A DNA stretch of 64,000 nucleotides from Herbaspirillum sp. Sphag64 (GCF_014192645.1 NZ_JACHYE010000011.1:1-64000), one strand, 5' to 3'; counted from the first letter of the stretch, positions 9,275-19,933 are shown. The notes: a model not told the origin generated them from the letters alone. Numbers and translations are program-made.

Positions 9275-10324
9275 ATGTCTACGCAGGCCGCTGTCGCCAC
9301 AGGTTCTCGCCCGACGTTGGCGATAACCTGTGGCGAACCGGCGGGTATCGGCCCGGAAATCTCCATCAAGGCCGCCTGGGCGCTGCGGGACGAGGTTCGC
9401 GCGGTCTTGCTGGGCGATGCTGCGTTCCTGTCCCAGACGGCACAAATGCTGGACCCGGCCATCGCCGTATCTGCACTGTCGCAGCAGGCTTTCAACAATA
9501 CCGGCCTGCCTGATTTTCCTGCCAATCGTCTGATCGTGGTGGATTGCCCGGTCGATGAGCCGATTGTGCCTGGCATACTGGATGCGCGAAATGGTCGCGC
9601 GGTGCTGAAAACACTGGATGTCGCCATTGCTGGGACGCTGAGCGGTCAGTTCGACGCCATGGTCACTGCGCCACTTCAAAAAAGTACCATCAACGATGCC
9701 GGTGTCGCCTTTACTGGTCACACCGAATATCTGGCCGAGCGCACCAACACCGAGCAGGTCGTCATGATGCTTGCAGGTGGTCAGTCGCCACATTTGCGTG
9801 TCGCTCTGGCGACCACCCATCTGGCGCTGCGGGATGTCGCAGATGCGATTACCTTTGATTCCCTCACGCGGGTTATCGATATCATCGATACCGACCTGCG
9901 CAGCAAATTCGGTATCGCTGAACCACGTATTCTGGTCACTGGTCTGAACCCGCATGCTGGCGAAAATGGCTACCTCGGACGAGAAGAAATTAACGTCATC
10001 ACGCCGGCGCTGGACGCCGCGCGCCAACGTGGTATCAACGTCGAAGGGCCATATCCGGCCGATACCCTGTTTCAGCAAAAATATCTCGAGCATGCCGATT
10101 GCGTGCTCGCCATGTATCACGATCAAGGCTTGCCGGTCCTCAAATTCGCCAGCTTCGGCCAGGGCGTCAACATTACGCTTGGCTTGCCGCTAATTCGCAC
10201 CTCGGTTGACCACGGTACCGCGCTGGATCTGGCGACCCAGGGATTGGGACATGCCGATCACGGCAGCATGATCGAAGCCATCAAGACCGCCGCGCTCATG
10301 GTGCGTGCCAAGAAGTCTCTATGA
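9275..10324 (+). CDS. pdxA: 4-hydroxythreonine-4-phosphate dehydrogenase
   Basis: PdxA oxidises 4-phosphohydroxy-L-threonine in the DXP-dependent pyridoxal 5'-phosphate pathway, using NAD. The start of the family signature, [11 protein letters not shown], appears near residue 20. The divalent-metal histidines are visible in [21 protein letters not shown] and [13 protein letters not shown]. The ATG at 9275 is preferred to a TTG four codons earlier, giving 349 residues. The stop overlaps the rsmA start by 4 bases, so translational coupling is likely. The pdxA-rsmA coupling after surA is a conserved arrangement. Confidence 0.95.
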   Translation: MSTQAAVATGSRPTLAITCGEPAGIGPEISIKAAWALRDEVRAVLLGDAAFLSQTAQMLDPAIAVSALSQQAFNNTGLPDFPANRLIVVDCPVDEPIVPGILDARNGRAVLKTLDVAIAGTLSGQFDAMVTAPLQKSTINDAGVAFTGHTEYLAERTNTEQVVMMLAGGQSPHLRVALATTHLALRDVADAITFDSLTRVIDIIDTDLRSKFGIAEPRILVTGLNPHAGENGYLGREEINVITPALDAARQRGINVEGPYPADTLFQQKYLEHADCVLAMYHDQGLPVLKFASFGQGVNITLGLPLIRTSVDHGTALDLATQGLGHADHGSMIEAIKTAALMVRAKKSL

Positions 10325-11106
10325 AACACATTCCTCGCAAGCGCTTCGGACAGAATTTTCTGACCGATCAAACGGTATTGTTCGACATCATTCGTGCCAT
10401 CGATCCACAAAAGGATGATGCCATGGTCGAGATCGGCCCCGGCCTCGCCGCAATGACCCGCCTGCTACTCGAGGCGGTAGATCAGATGCATGTCGTCGAA
10501 TTGGATCGCGATCTGGTTACCCGCTTGAGCAAGCAGTTTGATCCACAGCGTCTACAGGTACACTCTGCTGATGCGCTGAAGTTCGACTTCACCACCATCC
10601 CGGTACCAGCCGGGCGCAAACTGCGCGTTGTCGGCAATCTGCCCTATAACATTTCCAGCCCTTTGCTGTTCCATCTGGCGGATATTGCACCGTTGGTCCA
10701 GGATCAGCACTTCATGCTGCAAAAGGAAGTGGTCGAACGCATGGTCGCCGAACCAGGCAGCAAGGCATTCGGGCGCTTGTCGGTCATGCTGCAATGGCGT
10801 TATCACATGGAACTCATGTTTGTGGTGCCGCCGACCGCCTTTGATCCACCGCCGCGCGTGGACTCAGCCATCGTGCGCATGATTCCACTGGCGAATCCGT
10901 TGGCTTGTCAGCAAGCTTTACTGGAGCAAGTCGTCACGAAGGCATTTTCGCAACGTCGCAAGGTAATTCGTAACTGTGTCGCCGGTCTGCTGGACGAGGC
11001 GGACTTGCTGGCCGCCGGGATTGATCCGCAAGCGCGTCCCGAAGCGGTACCAACCGAGCAGTTTGTCGCGCTGGCCAAGGTGCTGGAGCGCAAACGCGCT
11101 ACCTGA
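10321..11106 (+). CDS. rsmA: 16S rRNA dimethyladenosine transferase
   Basis: RsmA (KsgA) dimethylates the two adjacent adenosines in the loop of helix 45 of 16S rRNA during small-subunit assembly. At 261 residues it is family-sized. Motifs seen are RFGQNFLTD at the N-terminus, the SAM-binding [15 protein letters not shown], and the catalytic [11 protein letters not shown]. The C-terminal domain includes the [10 protein letters not shown] helix. It overlaps the end of pdxA by 4 bases (ATGA) and closes the lptD-surA-pdxA-rsmA unit. Confidence 0.96.
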   Translation: MKHIPRKRFGQNFLTDQTVLFDIIRAIDPQKDDAMVEIGPGLAAMTRLLLEAVDQMHVVELDRDLVTRLSKQFDPQRLQVHSADALKFDFTTIPVPAGRKLRVVGNLPYNISSPLLFHLADIAPLVQDQHFMLQKEVVERMVAEPGSKAFGRLSVMLQWRYHMELMFVVPPTAFDPPPRVDSAIVRMIPLANPLACQQALLEQVVTKAFSQRRKVIRNCVAGLLDEADLLAAGIDPQARPEAVPTEQFVALAKVLERKRAT

Positions 11107-11218
11107 GCCTTGAGCGCAGGATGGTTGCCAGCGGGACTGCAGCAACAACGCTACAATCAAAGACCCAGCCAAGCGACTCAGCTCGGCCCATCATTTCAGT
11201 CAGTCAAAAGGATTTTTC

Positions 11219-11605
11219 ATGCGTATCCTGCATACCATGCTGCGGGTCGGAGACCTGCAGCGCTCCATCGATTTTTACACCAAGGTGCTGGGCATGAAGC
11301 TGCTGCGCACCAGCGAAAACACCGAGTACAGATATACCCTGGCGTTCCTGGGTTATGGCGGTAACCCAGAGCATGCTGAGCTCGAGTTGACCTATAACCA
11401 CGGTGTTACGCACTATGAAATGGGTACTGCCTATGGACATATCGCGATTGCTGTCGAAGATGCCTACAAGGCATGCGACGCCGCACGCGCTGCCGGCGGC
11501 AATGTTACGCGCGAGGCAGGTCCGGTAAAGGGTGGTACTACGGTGATCGCATTTGTAACCGATCCTGATGGCTACAAGATCGAGTTTATTGAACAGAAGC
11601 ATTAA
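11219..11605 (+). CDS. gloA: Lactoylglutathione lyase (glyoxalase I)
   Basis: GloA isomerises the hemithioacetal of methylglyoxal and glutathione to S-lactoylglutathione in the cytosol. The 128-residue VOC-fold protein keeps all four metal ligands of the bacterial nickel-type enzyme at the same numbers as E. coli GlxI: H5, E56, H74 and E122. An AAAAGG Shine-Dalgarno lies 6 bases before the ATG. It is 112 bp after rsmA and convergent with the metallohydrolase gene downstream, so it is probably its own unit. Confidence 0.95.
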   Translation: MRILHTMLRVGDLQRSIDFYTKVLGMKLLRTSENTEYRYTLAFLGYGGNPEHAELELTYNHGVTHYEMGTAYGHIAIAVEDAYKACDAARAAGGNVTREAGPVKGGTTVIAFVTDPDGYKIEFIEQKH

Positions 11606-11624
11606 CCCTGCTTCGTTTCAATGC

Positions 11625-11652
11625 CTGCCGACATGAGTCAGAAGGTCGGCAG
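11625..11652. terminator. Possible shared terminator between convergent genes
   Basis: An 8-bp perfect inverted repeat (CTGCCGAC at 11625-11632 with GTCGGCAG at 11645-11652) lies at the meeting point of gloA and the minus-strand gene, partly inside the latter's last codons. There is a 12-base loop and no clear U-tract, so its role as a terminator is uncertain. Confidence 0.35.
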
Positions 11653-12576
11653 TGTCTCTGGCGCACTCTGACGCAGGGCGCGCTTGGCAGATTCAAATTC
11701 TGGAAAGATGGATTGGACGGTCGCCCAGAAGCGCGGGCTGTGATTCATTTCCCGCAGATGCGATAGCTCGTGAGCAATCACATAATCAATCAGCGGCAAC
11801 GCAAAATGCATCAGCCGCCAGTTCAAACGGATACGTCCGTCGGCCGTACAGGAGCCCCATTGCGTCGTTGCAGACGAGAGGGCATACGAGCGGTAGCTGA
11901 CGCCCAGCTTGGCAGCATACAAAGGTAGTCGTGCGCCGAACAGCTCCTTGGCGCGCGCCTGCAGCCAGCCTTGTACCCGGTCCTTCAACTGCTGCTCTCC
12001 GGCATCCCCAGGTAAGTTCACAATCAGCTCACGGCTGGCCTCATCATAGGCAATACCGCTAGTCTGCTGGGCGCGGATGCGCAGCGTAATGTCCTGGCCT
12101 AGATACGGCAGTGTTGCACCATCGCGCCATTGCATTTGAGGTTTGAGCCGACGCGCTGAACGTTCGCGACGTTCAACCAGTTTGCTTAAAATCCAGCGTT
12201 GCTTGTCTCGGATAGCCTTGTCGATATCTCCCAGCGTGACCCAATTCGGTGCTGTTACACGTAGTCCCTCATCGCTGATCAGAAAGCCAATAGAGCGGCG
12301 GCGTGAGCGTAACAACACAAAGTCAAGCACATGCTCACCCAGCTGAATCCGACGCTTACCATCGGACAGGTTGCGGCTGGGGGCAGTCGGCTCAACAGGT
12401 GGAGTGGCGCGCGCTGCAGGTGGTGGCGCAGTGACAGGAGCAGGAGGAAGAAAAATGGGAGACTGTGGTGAAGAAGGTGGCTCGTCCTGCCGCGACTCTG
12501 GTGGCGTCGTTTCAAAAAAATCCAGTGGCAGCGCGAGCTGATTAGGATCTGGTTGCGTGTGACGAAGCAGTTTCAA
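11638..12576 (-). CDS. YgjP-type (WLM/DUF45) zinc metalloprotease-like protein
   Basis: The C-terminal ~200 residues match the YgjP/DUF45 family. The zincin motif is HELSHLREMNH (HExxH with a third His), and the conserved STTQWGSCTADGRIRLNWRL precedes it. The N-terminal ~90 residues are proline-rich and low in complexity, which is common in the burkholderial members and probably disordered. The frame opens with a TTG codon (KLLRHTQP), so the exact start is unsure. The substrate is unknown. It lies 28 bp downstream of plsC on the same strand and may share its transcript. Confidence 0.85.
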   Translation of the reverse strand: MKLLRHTQPDPNQLALPLDFFETTPPESRQDEPPSSPQSPIFLPPAPVTAPPPAARATPPVEPTAPSRNLSDGKRRIQLGEHVLDFVLLRSRRRSIGFLISDEGLRVTAPNWVTLGDIDKAIRDKQRWILSKLVERRERSARRLKPQMQWRDGATLPYLGQDITLRIRAQQTSGIAYDEASRELIVNLPGDAGEQQLKDRVQGWLQARAKELFGARLPLYAAKLGVSYRSYALSSATTQWGSCTADGRIRLNWRLMHFALPLIDYVIAHELSHLREMNHSPRFWATVQSIFPEFESAKRALRQSAPETLPTF

Positions 12577-12604
12577 TGGTGGCAGGACGACTTAGCAATA
12601 GCGT

Positions 12605-13375
12605 TTAGTTTGTTTGTTTGGCGTCAGCAACATTCCGGGATTCATGGGCATAAATCGCGGGAGAAATAACGCGCATTTCTGATTCTATCCAATTTTCCAC
12701 ACGTTGGCTGAGTGTTGCAGAGTCCAGTCCCTCGGAAGAAATCGGCTTGCCAATCGAGACCGTGATCAAGCCGGGCTTTTTGATGAACGACCCCTTGGCC
12801 CAACATTCGCCGGCATTGACCGCAATCGGTACCACCGGGGTTTGGGTTTCGACTGCCAGACGCGGACCGCCGAGCTTGTACTTGCCCGCTTTGCCCACGG
12901 CAATGCGTGTCCCTTCAGGAAACATGATTACCCACTGACCATCGGCCAGACGCTTGCGGCCATGTTCCACTACTTGCGCGAAGGCATCCTTGCCCTTGCT
13001 GCGATCAATCGGGATCATCCGCAACAAGGCAATGCCCCAACCGAAGAAGGGGATGTAGGTCAGCTCTTTCTTGAACACAAACACCAGCGGACGTGGCATC
13101 AGAATCACATAGAAAATGGTTTCCCAGGCCGACTGATGCTTCGACAACAGAATCGCCGGCGCATCAGGAAGATTTTCCATCCCACGTACTTCATAGCGGA
13201 TACCGCAAATCACACGTGCGGCCCAGATCACCACCACATTCCAACGCGATGTCAGATAGTAGCGCTGCGCATACGGAAACGGTGCGAACAGAATGCAGGC
13301 CATGGACCAGACGATGGTCATCACTGCCATGATCAGCGTGAAGAGAACTGAGCGCAGAAATAAATTGAGTTGCAA
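12605..13375 (-). CDS. plsC: 1-acyl-sn-glycerol-3-phosphate acyltransferase
   Basis: PlsC acylates lysophosphatidic acid to phosphatidic acid at the inner membrane. An N-terminal membrane helix (about residues 5-30) precedes the acyltransferase domain. Motif I reads HQSAWE, so the usual HX4D is HX4E, a substitution seen in a subgroup of these enzymes. Motif III FPEGTR is intact. The start codon is TTG, supported by an AAAGGACG Shine-Dalgarno 7 bases upstream. gmhB lies 61 bp upstream on the same strand and the YgjP-like gene follows. The acyl-acceptor specificity cannot be read from the sequence. Confidence 0.9.
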   Translation of the reverse strand: MQLNLFLRSVLFTLIMAVMTIVWSMACILFAPFPYAQRYYLTSRWNVVVIWAARVICGIRYEVRGMENLPDAPAILLSKHQSAWETIFYVILMPRPLVFVFKKELTYIPFFGWGIALLRMIPIDRSKGKDAFAQVVEHGRKRLADGQWVIMFPEGTRIAVGKAGKYKLGGPRLAVETQTPVVPIAVNAGECWAKGSFIKKPGLITVSIGKPISSEGLDSATLSQRVENWIESEMRVISPAIYAHESRNVADAKQTN

Positions 13376-13436
13376 AATGACGTCCTTTGATTGGTATGGC
13401 GGACAAGCACGCGTGCTTATTCGCTACGGAGTAAAT

Positions 13437-13994
13437 TCAGACCGCCAGCGGTACCGGTGCCTTCAGCAGAAAATCGACCACTGATGCCAGATCCGGATAA
13501 ATCAGCGTACCCGGGGGCAAACCACCCTTTTCACGCGTTTTTTCACCCTTGCCAGTCAAGACCAGATAGGGCGCGCAGCCAGCGATAAAACCTGCCTGCA
13601 AATCGCGCAATGAGTCGCCCACTGTCGGCACACCACCGCGCAGGCTCACGCCAAAGCGTTTGCCAATATCATTGAACATCCCGGCTTTGGGTTTGCGGCA
13701 ATCGCAATTATCGTCGGCGGCATGCGGGCAAAAGAACACCGCGTCAATCTCGGCACCGACCTGTTGTGCAGCGTTGTGCATTTTCTGATGGATCGCATTG
13801 AGCGTCATCATATCGAACAGGCCGCGTGCCACACCGGACTGATTGGTTGCCACCGCCACTCGATAACCGGCCTGATTCAGGCGTGCAATCGCTTGCAGTG
13901 AGCCCTTGATCGGGATCCATTCGTCAGGTGATTTGATGAAGGCATCCGAGTCGTGATTTATCACACCATCTCGGTCCAGAATAATCAGCTTCAT
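13437..13994 (-). CDS. gmhB: D-glycero-beta-D-manno-heptose 1,7-bisphosphate 7-phosphatase
   Basis: GmhB dephosphorylates heptose bisphosphate in the ADP-heptose pathway for the LPS inner core. The HAD nucleophile motif is DRDGVIN at the N-terminus. The zinc-binding insert CPHAADDNCDCRKPKAGM contains the Cys/His set of the family, and GDSLRDLQAG forms motif III. At 185 residues it is standard. It sits between glyS and plsC on the minus strand, 60 bp after glyS. The glyS-gmhB-plsC order is common in the Burkholderiales. Confidence 0.94.
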   Translation of the reverse strand: MKLIILDRDGVINHDSDAFIKSPDEWIPIKGSLQAIARLNQAGYRVAVATNQSGVARGLFDMMTLNAIHQKMHNAAQQVGAEIDAVFFCPHAADDNCDCRKPKAGMFNDIGKRFGVSLRGGVPTVGDSLRDLQAGFIAGCAPYLVLTGKGEKTREKGGLPPGTLIYPDLASVVDFLLKAPVPLAV

Positions 13995-14054
13995 AGCAGT
14001 AGATTCTTTCGTGACAGGTCTGGTTAGGTTTGGCTGTTCATCAATGTGCCAGAC

Positions 14055-16175
14055 TCAAGCGGCCAGCTTGGAAATGTCGGCAACCTGATTGAGCATCTGA
14101 TGCAATTGCGCCAGCAAGGCCTGACGGTTATTGCGCAGTTGCGCGTCTTCCGCATTGACCATGACATCGGTGAAGAAGGCGTCCACATCCTGGCGCAATT
14201 GTGCCAGTGCCATCAGCGCGTCGCTGAAATTACCAGCCGCAAAAGCGGTATCGACTTGTGGCTTCAATTTCAGCATTGCCGCATACAAGGCTTTTTCAGC
14301 AGCTTCTTGCAGCAATGCGCTATCTACCGTGCCGCTGACGTCAGTCTCGATTTTCTTGAGAATGTTGGTAATGCGCTTGTTAGCCGCTGCCAGTGCTTCT
14401 GCCTCTGGCAATGCAGCAAATGCCTGTACCGCATCCAACCGCTCGGTGATGTTGTCGAGCTGCGCCGGTTGTTGTGCGATCACTGCCTCAATTTCGTTAG
14501 GCGTGTAATTGCGCTCACGGAGCAAACCGCGCAAACGATCGTAAATAAAGCTGCTGACCTCGGCACTCGGGTCTTTGAATTGTGGGTTGCCCGCAAACAG
14601 TGCTACGGCTTGTTGGATCAACACGGGAATGGACAGAGGCAAACGCTTTTCCACCAGCATGCGCAGGATACCCAGCGCATGACGACGCAAGGCAAACGGA
14701 TCCTTGTCACCGGTTGGTTGCAGACCGATACCCCAGATCCCGACCAGTGTTTCCAGCTTGTCTGCCAGTGCCACCGCAGTACCAGTTAAAGAGGACGGCA
14801 GTGCATCGCCGGCGAAGCGCGGCTGATAATGTTCGGAAGCAGCCAAAGCGACGGCATCCGGCTCACCATCGTGACGTGCATAGTAGGTACCCATGATGCC
14901 TTGCAGTTCAGGGAATTCGCCAACCATGTCAGTCAGCAAATCGGCCTTGGCCAGCAACGCGCCACGTTCAGCCAGCGCAACGGCGGTGCTGTCGCCGCCC
15001 AGCAGCGCGGCAATCGCAGCAGCCAGCGCCTGGACGCGCTCGGTACGCTGTAACTGGTTGCCCAGCTTGTTGTGGTAGACCACGTTGGCCAGTTGCGGGA
15101 TGCGGTCAGCCAACGATTTCTTCTTGTCCTGCTCAAAGAAAAACTTGGCATCCGACAAGCGCGGACGCACCACGCGTTCGTTACCCTGAATGATGTGTTG
15201 CGGGAAATCGGTCGCCAGATTGGAGACGATCAAAAAGCGCGAGCGCAGCTTGCCAGCAGCATCGGTGAGCGCAAAATATTTCTGATTGGTCTGCATGGTC
15301 AGGATCAGGCATTCCTGCGGCACCGCGAGGAATTGATCATCAAACTTGCATTCGTAGACCACCGGCCATTCCACCAGCGCGGTCACCTCGTCGAGCAGCG
15401 ACTCTGGCATCAGGACTTTGTCGTCACCTGCCTTGGCCAGCAGGTCAGTGCGGATCTTTTCCTTGCGGGCGATAAAGCTTGGAATTAACTTGCCTTCGGT
15501 CTCCAGCGTCGCGCTGTAGCTATCCGGATTGGCGATGGTGATCGCACCCTGCGACAGGAAGCGATGCCCCAATGTCTGATTACCGGCATCCAGGCCGAGA
15601 ATGTTGAGTGGTACAACATCGTTGCCATGCAAGGCCAGCAGGCGATGTGCTGGACGCACGAAGTGTACCGTTTCACCTGCGGCACGACCGAACTGACGTT
15701 GATAGCTCATCAGTTTGGGGATTGGCAGCTTGGCAACGGCTTCCTCCAGCGCAGTTTGCAAACCGCTTTGCAGCGTCGAACCCTTGGCCGTATAGGTATA
15801 GAAAAAGCTCTCTGCCTTGCCATCCTGCGCACGTTCGAGCTGATCTGGCGTGATCACGGTGGCACCGGTCTGTGCAGCCAGTGCTGCCAGTTTTTTCACC
15901 AGCGGTGCAGAAGGGCGGCCTTCTGCGTCCAGCGCGACGGTCACGGGTAATACTTTTTCACGAACGGTCTTGTCCAGCGAGGTGGCGCGCACCTGGCTGA
16001 TGGCGACCGCCAGACGGCGCGGTGTCGCATAGCTGGTCAACGTGGCGCCATCGGCCAGGAAATCACGCGCCTTCAAACCATTGAAGATTGCGGCAGCAAA
16101 GGCATCGCCCAGCTTGGCCAGTGCCTTCGGTGGCAGTTCTTCGGTCAGCAGTTCTACTAAAAGTGTTTGGGTCAT
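14055..16175 (-). CDS. glyS: Glycyl-tRNA synthetase beta subunit
   Basis: This is the tRNA-binding beta subunit of the alpha2beta2 bacterial glycyl-tRNA synthetase. At 706 residues it matches the family. Features seen are the N-terminal [15 protein letters not shown], the HD-like region around [34 protein letters not shown], and a C-terminal anticodon-binding domain (about 590-700). It lies 36 bp downstream of glyQ, so the two subunits are co-transcribed. No T-box or riboswitch was seen upstream of glyQ. Confidence 0.97.
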   Translation of the reverse strand: MTQTLLVELLTEELPPKALAKLGDAFAAAIFNGLKARDFLADGATLTSYATPRRLAVAISQVRATSLDKTVREKVLPVTVALDAEGRPSAPLVKKLAALAAQTGATVITPDQLERAQDGKAESFFYTYTAKGSTLQSGLQTALEEAVAKLPIPKLMSYQRQFGRAAGETVHFVRPAHRLLALHGNDVVPLNILGLDAGNQTLGHRFLSQGAITIANPDSYSATLETEGKLIPSFIARKEKIRTDLLAKAGDDKVLMPESLLDEVTALVEWPVVYECKFDDQFLAVPQECLILTMQTNQKYFALTDAAGKLRSRFLIVSNLATDFPQHIIQGNERVVRPRLSDAKFFFEQDKKKSLADRIPQLANVVYHNKLGNQLQRTERVQALAAAIAALLGGDSTAVALAERGALLAKADLLTDMVGEFPELQGIMGTYYARHDGEPDAVALAASEHYQPRFAGDALPSSLTGTAVALADKLETLVGIWGIGLQPTGDKDPFALRRHALGILRMLVEKRLPLSIPVLIQQAVALFAGNPQFKDPSAEVSSFIYDRLRGLLRERNYTPNEIEAVIAQQPAQLDNITERLDAVQAFAALPEAEALAAANKRITNILKKIETDVSGTVDSALLQEAAEKALYAAMLKLKPQVDTAFAAGNFSDALMALAQLRQDVDAFFTDVMVNAEDAQLRNNRQALLAQLHQMLNQVADISKLAA

Positions 16176-16211
16176 GTTGGTGTCTTACGGTTCTTACTTC
16201 GCGTCATTGGT

Positions 16212-17129
16212 TCAGGCGGCCTGCTGTTTCTGTGCCGCATCCAGCATCGGGAAACCGAGTCGTTCACGTGACTCGAAATAGGCTTGCGCCACCGCCCGCG
16301 ACAGATTGCGGATGCGACCGATATAGGCAGCGCGCTCGGTCACCGAGATTGCGCCACGGGCATCCAGCAGATTGAAGGTGTGCGCAGCCTTCAGGATCAT
16401 TTCGTAGGCAGGCAGTGCCAGTGGTACTTCCAGCAGACGCTTGGCTTCGGCTTCGTAGTTGCCGAACAGCGAGAACAGGAAGTCGGTATTCGAGTATTCG
16501 AAGTTGAAGGTCGATTGCTCCACCTCATTCTGATGGAATACATCACCGTAGGTCAGCTTCTTCTTGACGCCGTTTTCGGTCCACTCGGTCCAGACCAGGT
16601 CGTAGACGTTTTCAACGCCTTGCAGATACATCGCCAGACGCTCAATACCGTAGGTGATTTCACCCAGCACCGGTTTGCAGTCGAGCCCACCGACTTGCTG
16701 GAAGTAGGTGAACTGGGTCACTTCCATGCCATTGAGCCAGACTTCCCAGCCCAGACCCCAGGCGCCCAGGGTCGGATTTTCCCAGTCATCTTCAACGAAA
16801 CGCACATCGTTTTGTTGAAGGTCCAGACCCAATGCCTGTAAGGAACCCAGATACAGATCGAGGATGTTTTCCGGCGCAGGCTTCAACACCACCTGATATT
16901 GGTAGTAGTGCTGCATGCGATTCGGGTTTTCGCCATAGCGGCCATCTTTGGGTCGACGCGATGGCTGCACATAGGCGGCCCGCCAAGGCTCAGGTCCGAT
17001 GGCGCGCAGGAAGGTTGCCGTGTGCGAGGTACCAGCACCGACTTCCATGTCGTAGGGCTGGAGCAATGCGCAACCTTGCGCATCCCAATATTCTTGCAGC
17101 TTGAGAATGATCTGTTGAAATGTGAGCAT
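16212..17129 (-). CDS. glyQ: Glycyl-tRNA synthetase alpha subunit
   Basis: This is the catalytic alpha subunit, which activates glycine and charges tRNA-Gly together with GlyS. The 305-residue protein has the very conserved opening [19 protein letters not shown], the motif 2 region [19 protein letters not shown], and [20 protein letters not shown] near the active site. The gene is first of a glyQ-glyS pair. The 125-bp upstream space to lnt presumably holds its promoter. Confidence 0.97.
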   Translation of the reverse strand: MLTFQQIILKLQEYWDAQGCALLQPYDMEVGAGTSHTATFLRAIGPEPWRAAYVQPSRRPKDGRYGENPNRMQHYYQYQVVLKPAPENILDLYLGSLQALGLDLQQNDVRFVEDDWENPTLGAWGLGWEVWLNGMEVTQFTYFQQVGGLDCKPVLGEITYGIERLAMYLQGVENVYDLVWTEWTENGVKKKLTYGDVFHQNEVEQSTFNFEYSNTDFLFSLFGNYEAEAKRLLEVPLALPAYEMILKAAHTFNLLDARGAISVTERAAYIGRIRNLSRAVAQAYFESRERLGFPMLDAAQKQQAA

Positions 17130-17254
17130 CTTTGATGGTTGCCGGACAGGTGGGCAAGGAATTGCTAAAACCCTGAATTTTAGCGGTTTTTGGGGGGCTT
17201 ATGCGGCCCTTCTCGGTGAAACAGCCGGGAAAAATCACCTCCCGGTCTCGGAAA

Positions 17255-18859
17255 TCAGCGGCGACGGTGTGCCAGCCACCAGCCCAGCACCAGTGCTGCC
17301 AGTGTGCACGCCAGCATCAGCGCATTGCCCAGCAGAATGTAAGGGGTCACGCCAGCATAGCCTTGCACCGATGCTGTGAGCACACCACGACTCAGTGGTT
17401 GCAATGCTGACAAGATCTGACCCTTAGGATCAATCACGGCGGTGGTGCCGGTATTGGTCGAACGCAGCATTGGACGGCCGGTCTCCAGCGCCCGCATTTG
17501 TGAAATCTCCAGATGCTGCGGTAACGCGATTGAATTGCCGAACCAGGCGATATTGGAGGCGTTCAGCAGAATGCTGGCCAATGGTGTGCCATTGTTATAG
17601 GAGGCGCGCAACTGGGCGGCAATTTCCTCGCCAAACAAGTCCTCGTAGCAGATATTAGGCATGACCCATTGCTGGCCGATTTGCCACGGCCCCTGCAAAG
17701 GATGGCCGCGCCTCATATCGCCCAGCGGGATGTGCATCAGGTCCACAAACCAGCGAAAGCCGAAGGGGATGAATTCACCAAAAGGGACCAGATGATGCTT
17801 GTCATAACGATAAGGACGGGTCGCACTGGCCGGATCGGGTGAAAGACCAATGATGCTATTGGCATATTGACCGGGCCCATCCGAGATCGGAATACCTAAT
17901 GCCAGATGACTGCCCGACGATTGCACGAAATCGGTGATGCGGCGCAGATAGTCCGGTGGTAATTGCTCCGGCAGCAGTGGCACGGCGGTCTCAGGCGTGG
18001 CAATCAGGTCAGCAGGCGCGCTGTTGATCATCTCTTCATACATCAACAGGTTCGACAGCAGCGCCTCATTGGAGAACTTCATCTCTTGCGGAATATTACC
18101 TTGCAGCAGTCGCACCGAAATTGGCTTGCCCATCGGCTGGGTCCAGTTCACATGATGCAGTGCGAGTCCTGTGATGCCCAGCAATATCACCATCACTGCC
18201 GGCAAACTACGCTGCATGCGGGTTGTTACCGTTGCTTTGCGCAAGCTCAGCAGTGCCAGAGCGCCGCTGATGAGCGCCGCAATCCATGCCACACCATACA
18301 CGCCCATGACCGGTGCAAAACCCGAGAGTGGACCGATATTGTGGGCATAGCCTGAGGTCAGCCAAGGGAATCCGGTAAAAAACCAGCCACGTGTCCACTC
18401 CGACAGTGCCCATGCCGACGGCAGAATCAGCAGTGATAGATTGGTATCCGAGGCGAACCAGCGGCGGCGCAACCAGGCCGAGACGGCCATCGCAAGACCC
18501 GCATAGAGTCCCAGAAACGTTGCCAGTAAAACAACTGCCAGCGCCGCCATCCAGCTGGCCATGCCGCCATAGTCGTGCATGCTGATATACAACCAATGCA
18601 CGCCACAGGCTGCCCAGCCAAGGCCATACAACCAGCCTAGCAAGGCCTGACGACGCCAGCCTTGCATGTTGTTTTCAGCTTTGAGGAGCTGCCGGAACAG
18701 CCAGGCCAGCGTCAGGATCTGTAGTGGCCAGATGGAGAAGGGGGCAAATGCCAGCACATTGACCATGCCAGCCAGCAAGGCAAACAGTGGCATCCAGCGC
18801 GAACTGCCCACAGTCAGGGATGACCGGGTGGCGGTGGCAGAAGAACTGGGTTGATCCAT
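17255..18859 (-). CDS. lnt: Apolipoprotein N-acyltransferase
   Basis: Lnt adds the third acyl chain to the N-terminal cysteine of lipoproteins in the inner membrane. The 534-residue protein has about six to seven membrane segments in its first ~225 residues. A nitrilase-like domain follows (about 245-490) and a final membrane helix lies near 510. The catalytic Glu is in ATPETAVPLL and the catalytic Cys in NICYEDLFGEE. It starts 10 bp downstream of the corC end, consistent with the conserved phoH-ybeY-corC-lnt operon. Confidence 0.95.
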   Translation of the reverse strand: MDQPSSSATATRSSLTVGSSRWMPLFALLAGMVNVLAFAPFSIWPLQILTLAWLFRQLLKAENNMQGWRRQALLGWLYGLGWAACGVHWLYISMHDYGGMASWMAALAVVLLATFLGLYAGLAMAVSAWLRRRWFASDTNLSLLILPSAWALSEWTRGWFFTGFPWLTSGYAHNIGPLSGFAPVMGVYGVAWIAALISGALALLSLRKATVTTRMQRSLPAVMVILLGITGLALHHVNWTQPMGKPISVRLLQGNIPQEMKFSNEALLSNLLMYEEMINSAPADLIATPETAVPLLPEQLPPDYLRRITDFVQSSGSHLALGIPISDGPGQYANSIIGLSPDPASATRPYRYDKHHLVPFGEFIPFGFRWFVDLMHIPLGDMRRGHPLQGPWQIGQQWVMPNICYEDLFGEEIAAQLRASYNNGTPLASILLNASNIAWFGNSIALPQHLEISQMRALETGRPMLRSTNTGTTAVIDPKGQILSALQPLSRGVLTASVQGYAGVTPYILLGNALMLACTLAALVLGWWLAHRRR

Positions 18860-18869
18860 GCAGGAGGGC

Positions 18870-19757
18870 TTATTCGGTGTCAGTGTCAGGGCTGGTTTCT
18901 GGCAGCTTCTCTACCAGCAAGACGTGCACCTGACGGGCGTCAGCACGCAGCACTTCAAAGTGCATGCCGTCAATGTCGAACTCATCACCCTTGCGTGGCA
19001 CACGGCCAAGGTGATTGGCGACCAGACCGCCGATGGTATCGGCATCCTCATCGGAGAAACTGGTCTCCAGCGTTTCATTGAACTGCTCAATTTCAGTGAG
19101 TGCCTTGATGCGCCAGCGCGGACCGTTTGCACCATCCTTGATGGCGAGAATGTTGTCTTCTTCCTCATCAAAGTCATATTCGTCTTCGATATCACCGACG
19201 ATCTGCTCCAGCACATCCTCAATGGTAATCAAGCCGGCGACGCCACCGTATTCATCGACCACAATCGCCATGTGATTGCGATTGGCTCGGAAGTCGCGCA
19301 GCAGCACATTGAGACGCTTGGATTCAGGAATGAACACGGCAGGGCGCAGCATGTCGCGCACATCAAACGAATCTTCGGCGTAATAACGCAGCAAATCCTT
19401 GGCCAGCAAGATCCCGATTACCTTGTCGCGTTCACCTTCGACTGCCGGGAAGCGCGAGTGCGAGGTCGACAGCACATCGGGCATCCAGGTTTCGATGGGT
19501 TTGCTGATATCAATGGTATCCATCTGCGAGCGCGGCACCATGATGTCGCGCACGGCCAGATCGGACACCTGGAACACGCCTTCGATCATCGACAGCGCGT
19601 CGGCATCAATCAGATTGCGTTCGTGAGCGTCGTGCAGGACTTCGAGCAACTCTGCTCGATTTTCAGGTTCGGGGGAGATCAGCGCGGTGAGGCGTTCAAA
19701 CAATGAACGGTGGGGTTTAGCGTCAAGAGATTTGACGCTACTAGGGTGATCTTGCAT
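18870..19757 (-). CDS. corC: CorC-type CBS-domain protein (magnesium/cobalt efflux)
   Basis: The 295-residue protein has a pair of CBS domains (about residues 75-195; VRDIMVPRSQMDTI starts the first and MAIVVDEYGGVAGLITIED marks the second). A C-terminal CorC/HlyC domain follows (about 210-285). No membrane segment is present, as in the short E. coli YbeX/CorC. Family proteins are linked to Mg/Co tolerance and, through their operon, to ribosome biology. It sits between ybeY and lnt. A 9-bp perfect hairpin (19718-19740) lies within codons 6-13 and could affect initiation. Confidence 0.9.
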   Translation of the reverse strand: MQDHPSSVKSLDAKPHRSLFERLTALISPEPENRAELLEVLHDAHERNLIDADALSMIEGVFQVSDLAVRDIMVPRSQMDTIDISKPIETWMPDVLSTSHSRFPAVEGERDKVIGILLAKDLLRYYAEDSFDVRDMLRPAVFIPESKRLNVLLRDFRANRNHMAIVVDEYGGVAGLITIEDVLEQIVGDIEDEYDFDEEEDNILAIKDGANGPRWRIKALTEIEQFNETLETSFSDEDADTIGGLVANHLGRVPRKGDEFDIDGMHFEVLRADARQVHVLLVEKLPETSPDTDTE

Positions 19758-19933
19758 ATGGCGTGAGCCGTGGGTCCGACGTTGTTTCGATGGGGCATAG
19801 GATACAACAAAACTATGACACGGCGATTAAAAGTGAATTTTGGCACCGCAATGTTGTCGCAGATCCCACGACATGCAGCCGGACCGGATGCTTGGAATAG
19901 TCAATCATTTCCTCGCGGAAATAATGTGGTCAG

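Noticed and set aside
9236-10126. 296-residue minus-strand frame over pdxA
   Set aside because: Antisense to pdxA, whose metal-binding motifs are intact; no recognisable domain.
14046-14789. 247-residue plus-strand frame over glyS
   Set aside because: Gln/Cys/Leu-rich shadow of glyS with no motif or start signal.
16890-17250. T-box or glycine riboswitch upstream of glyQ
   Set aside because: No T-box signature or tandem glycine aptamer core could be seen in the 125-bp spacer.
18858-19706. 282-residue plus-strand frame over corC
   Set aside because: His/Ile-rich antisense shadow of the CBS domain protein.
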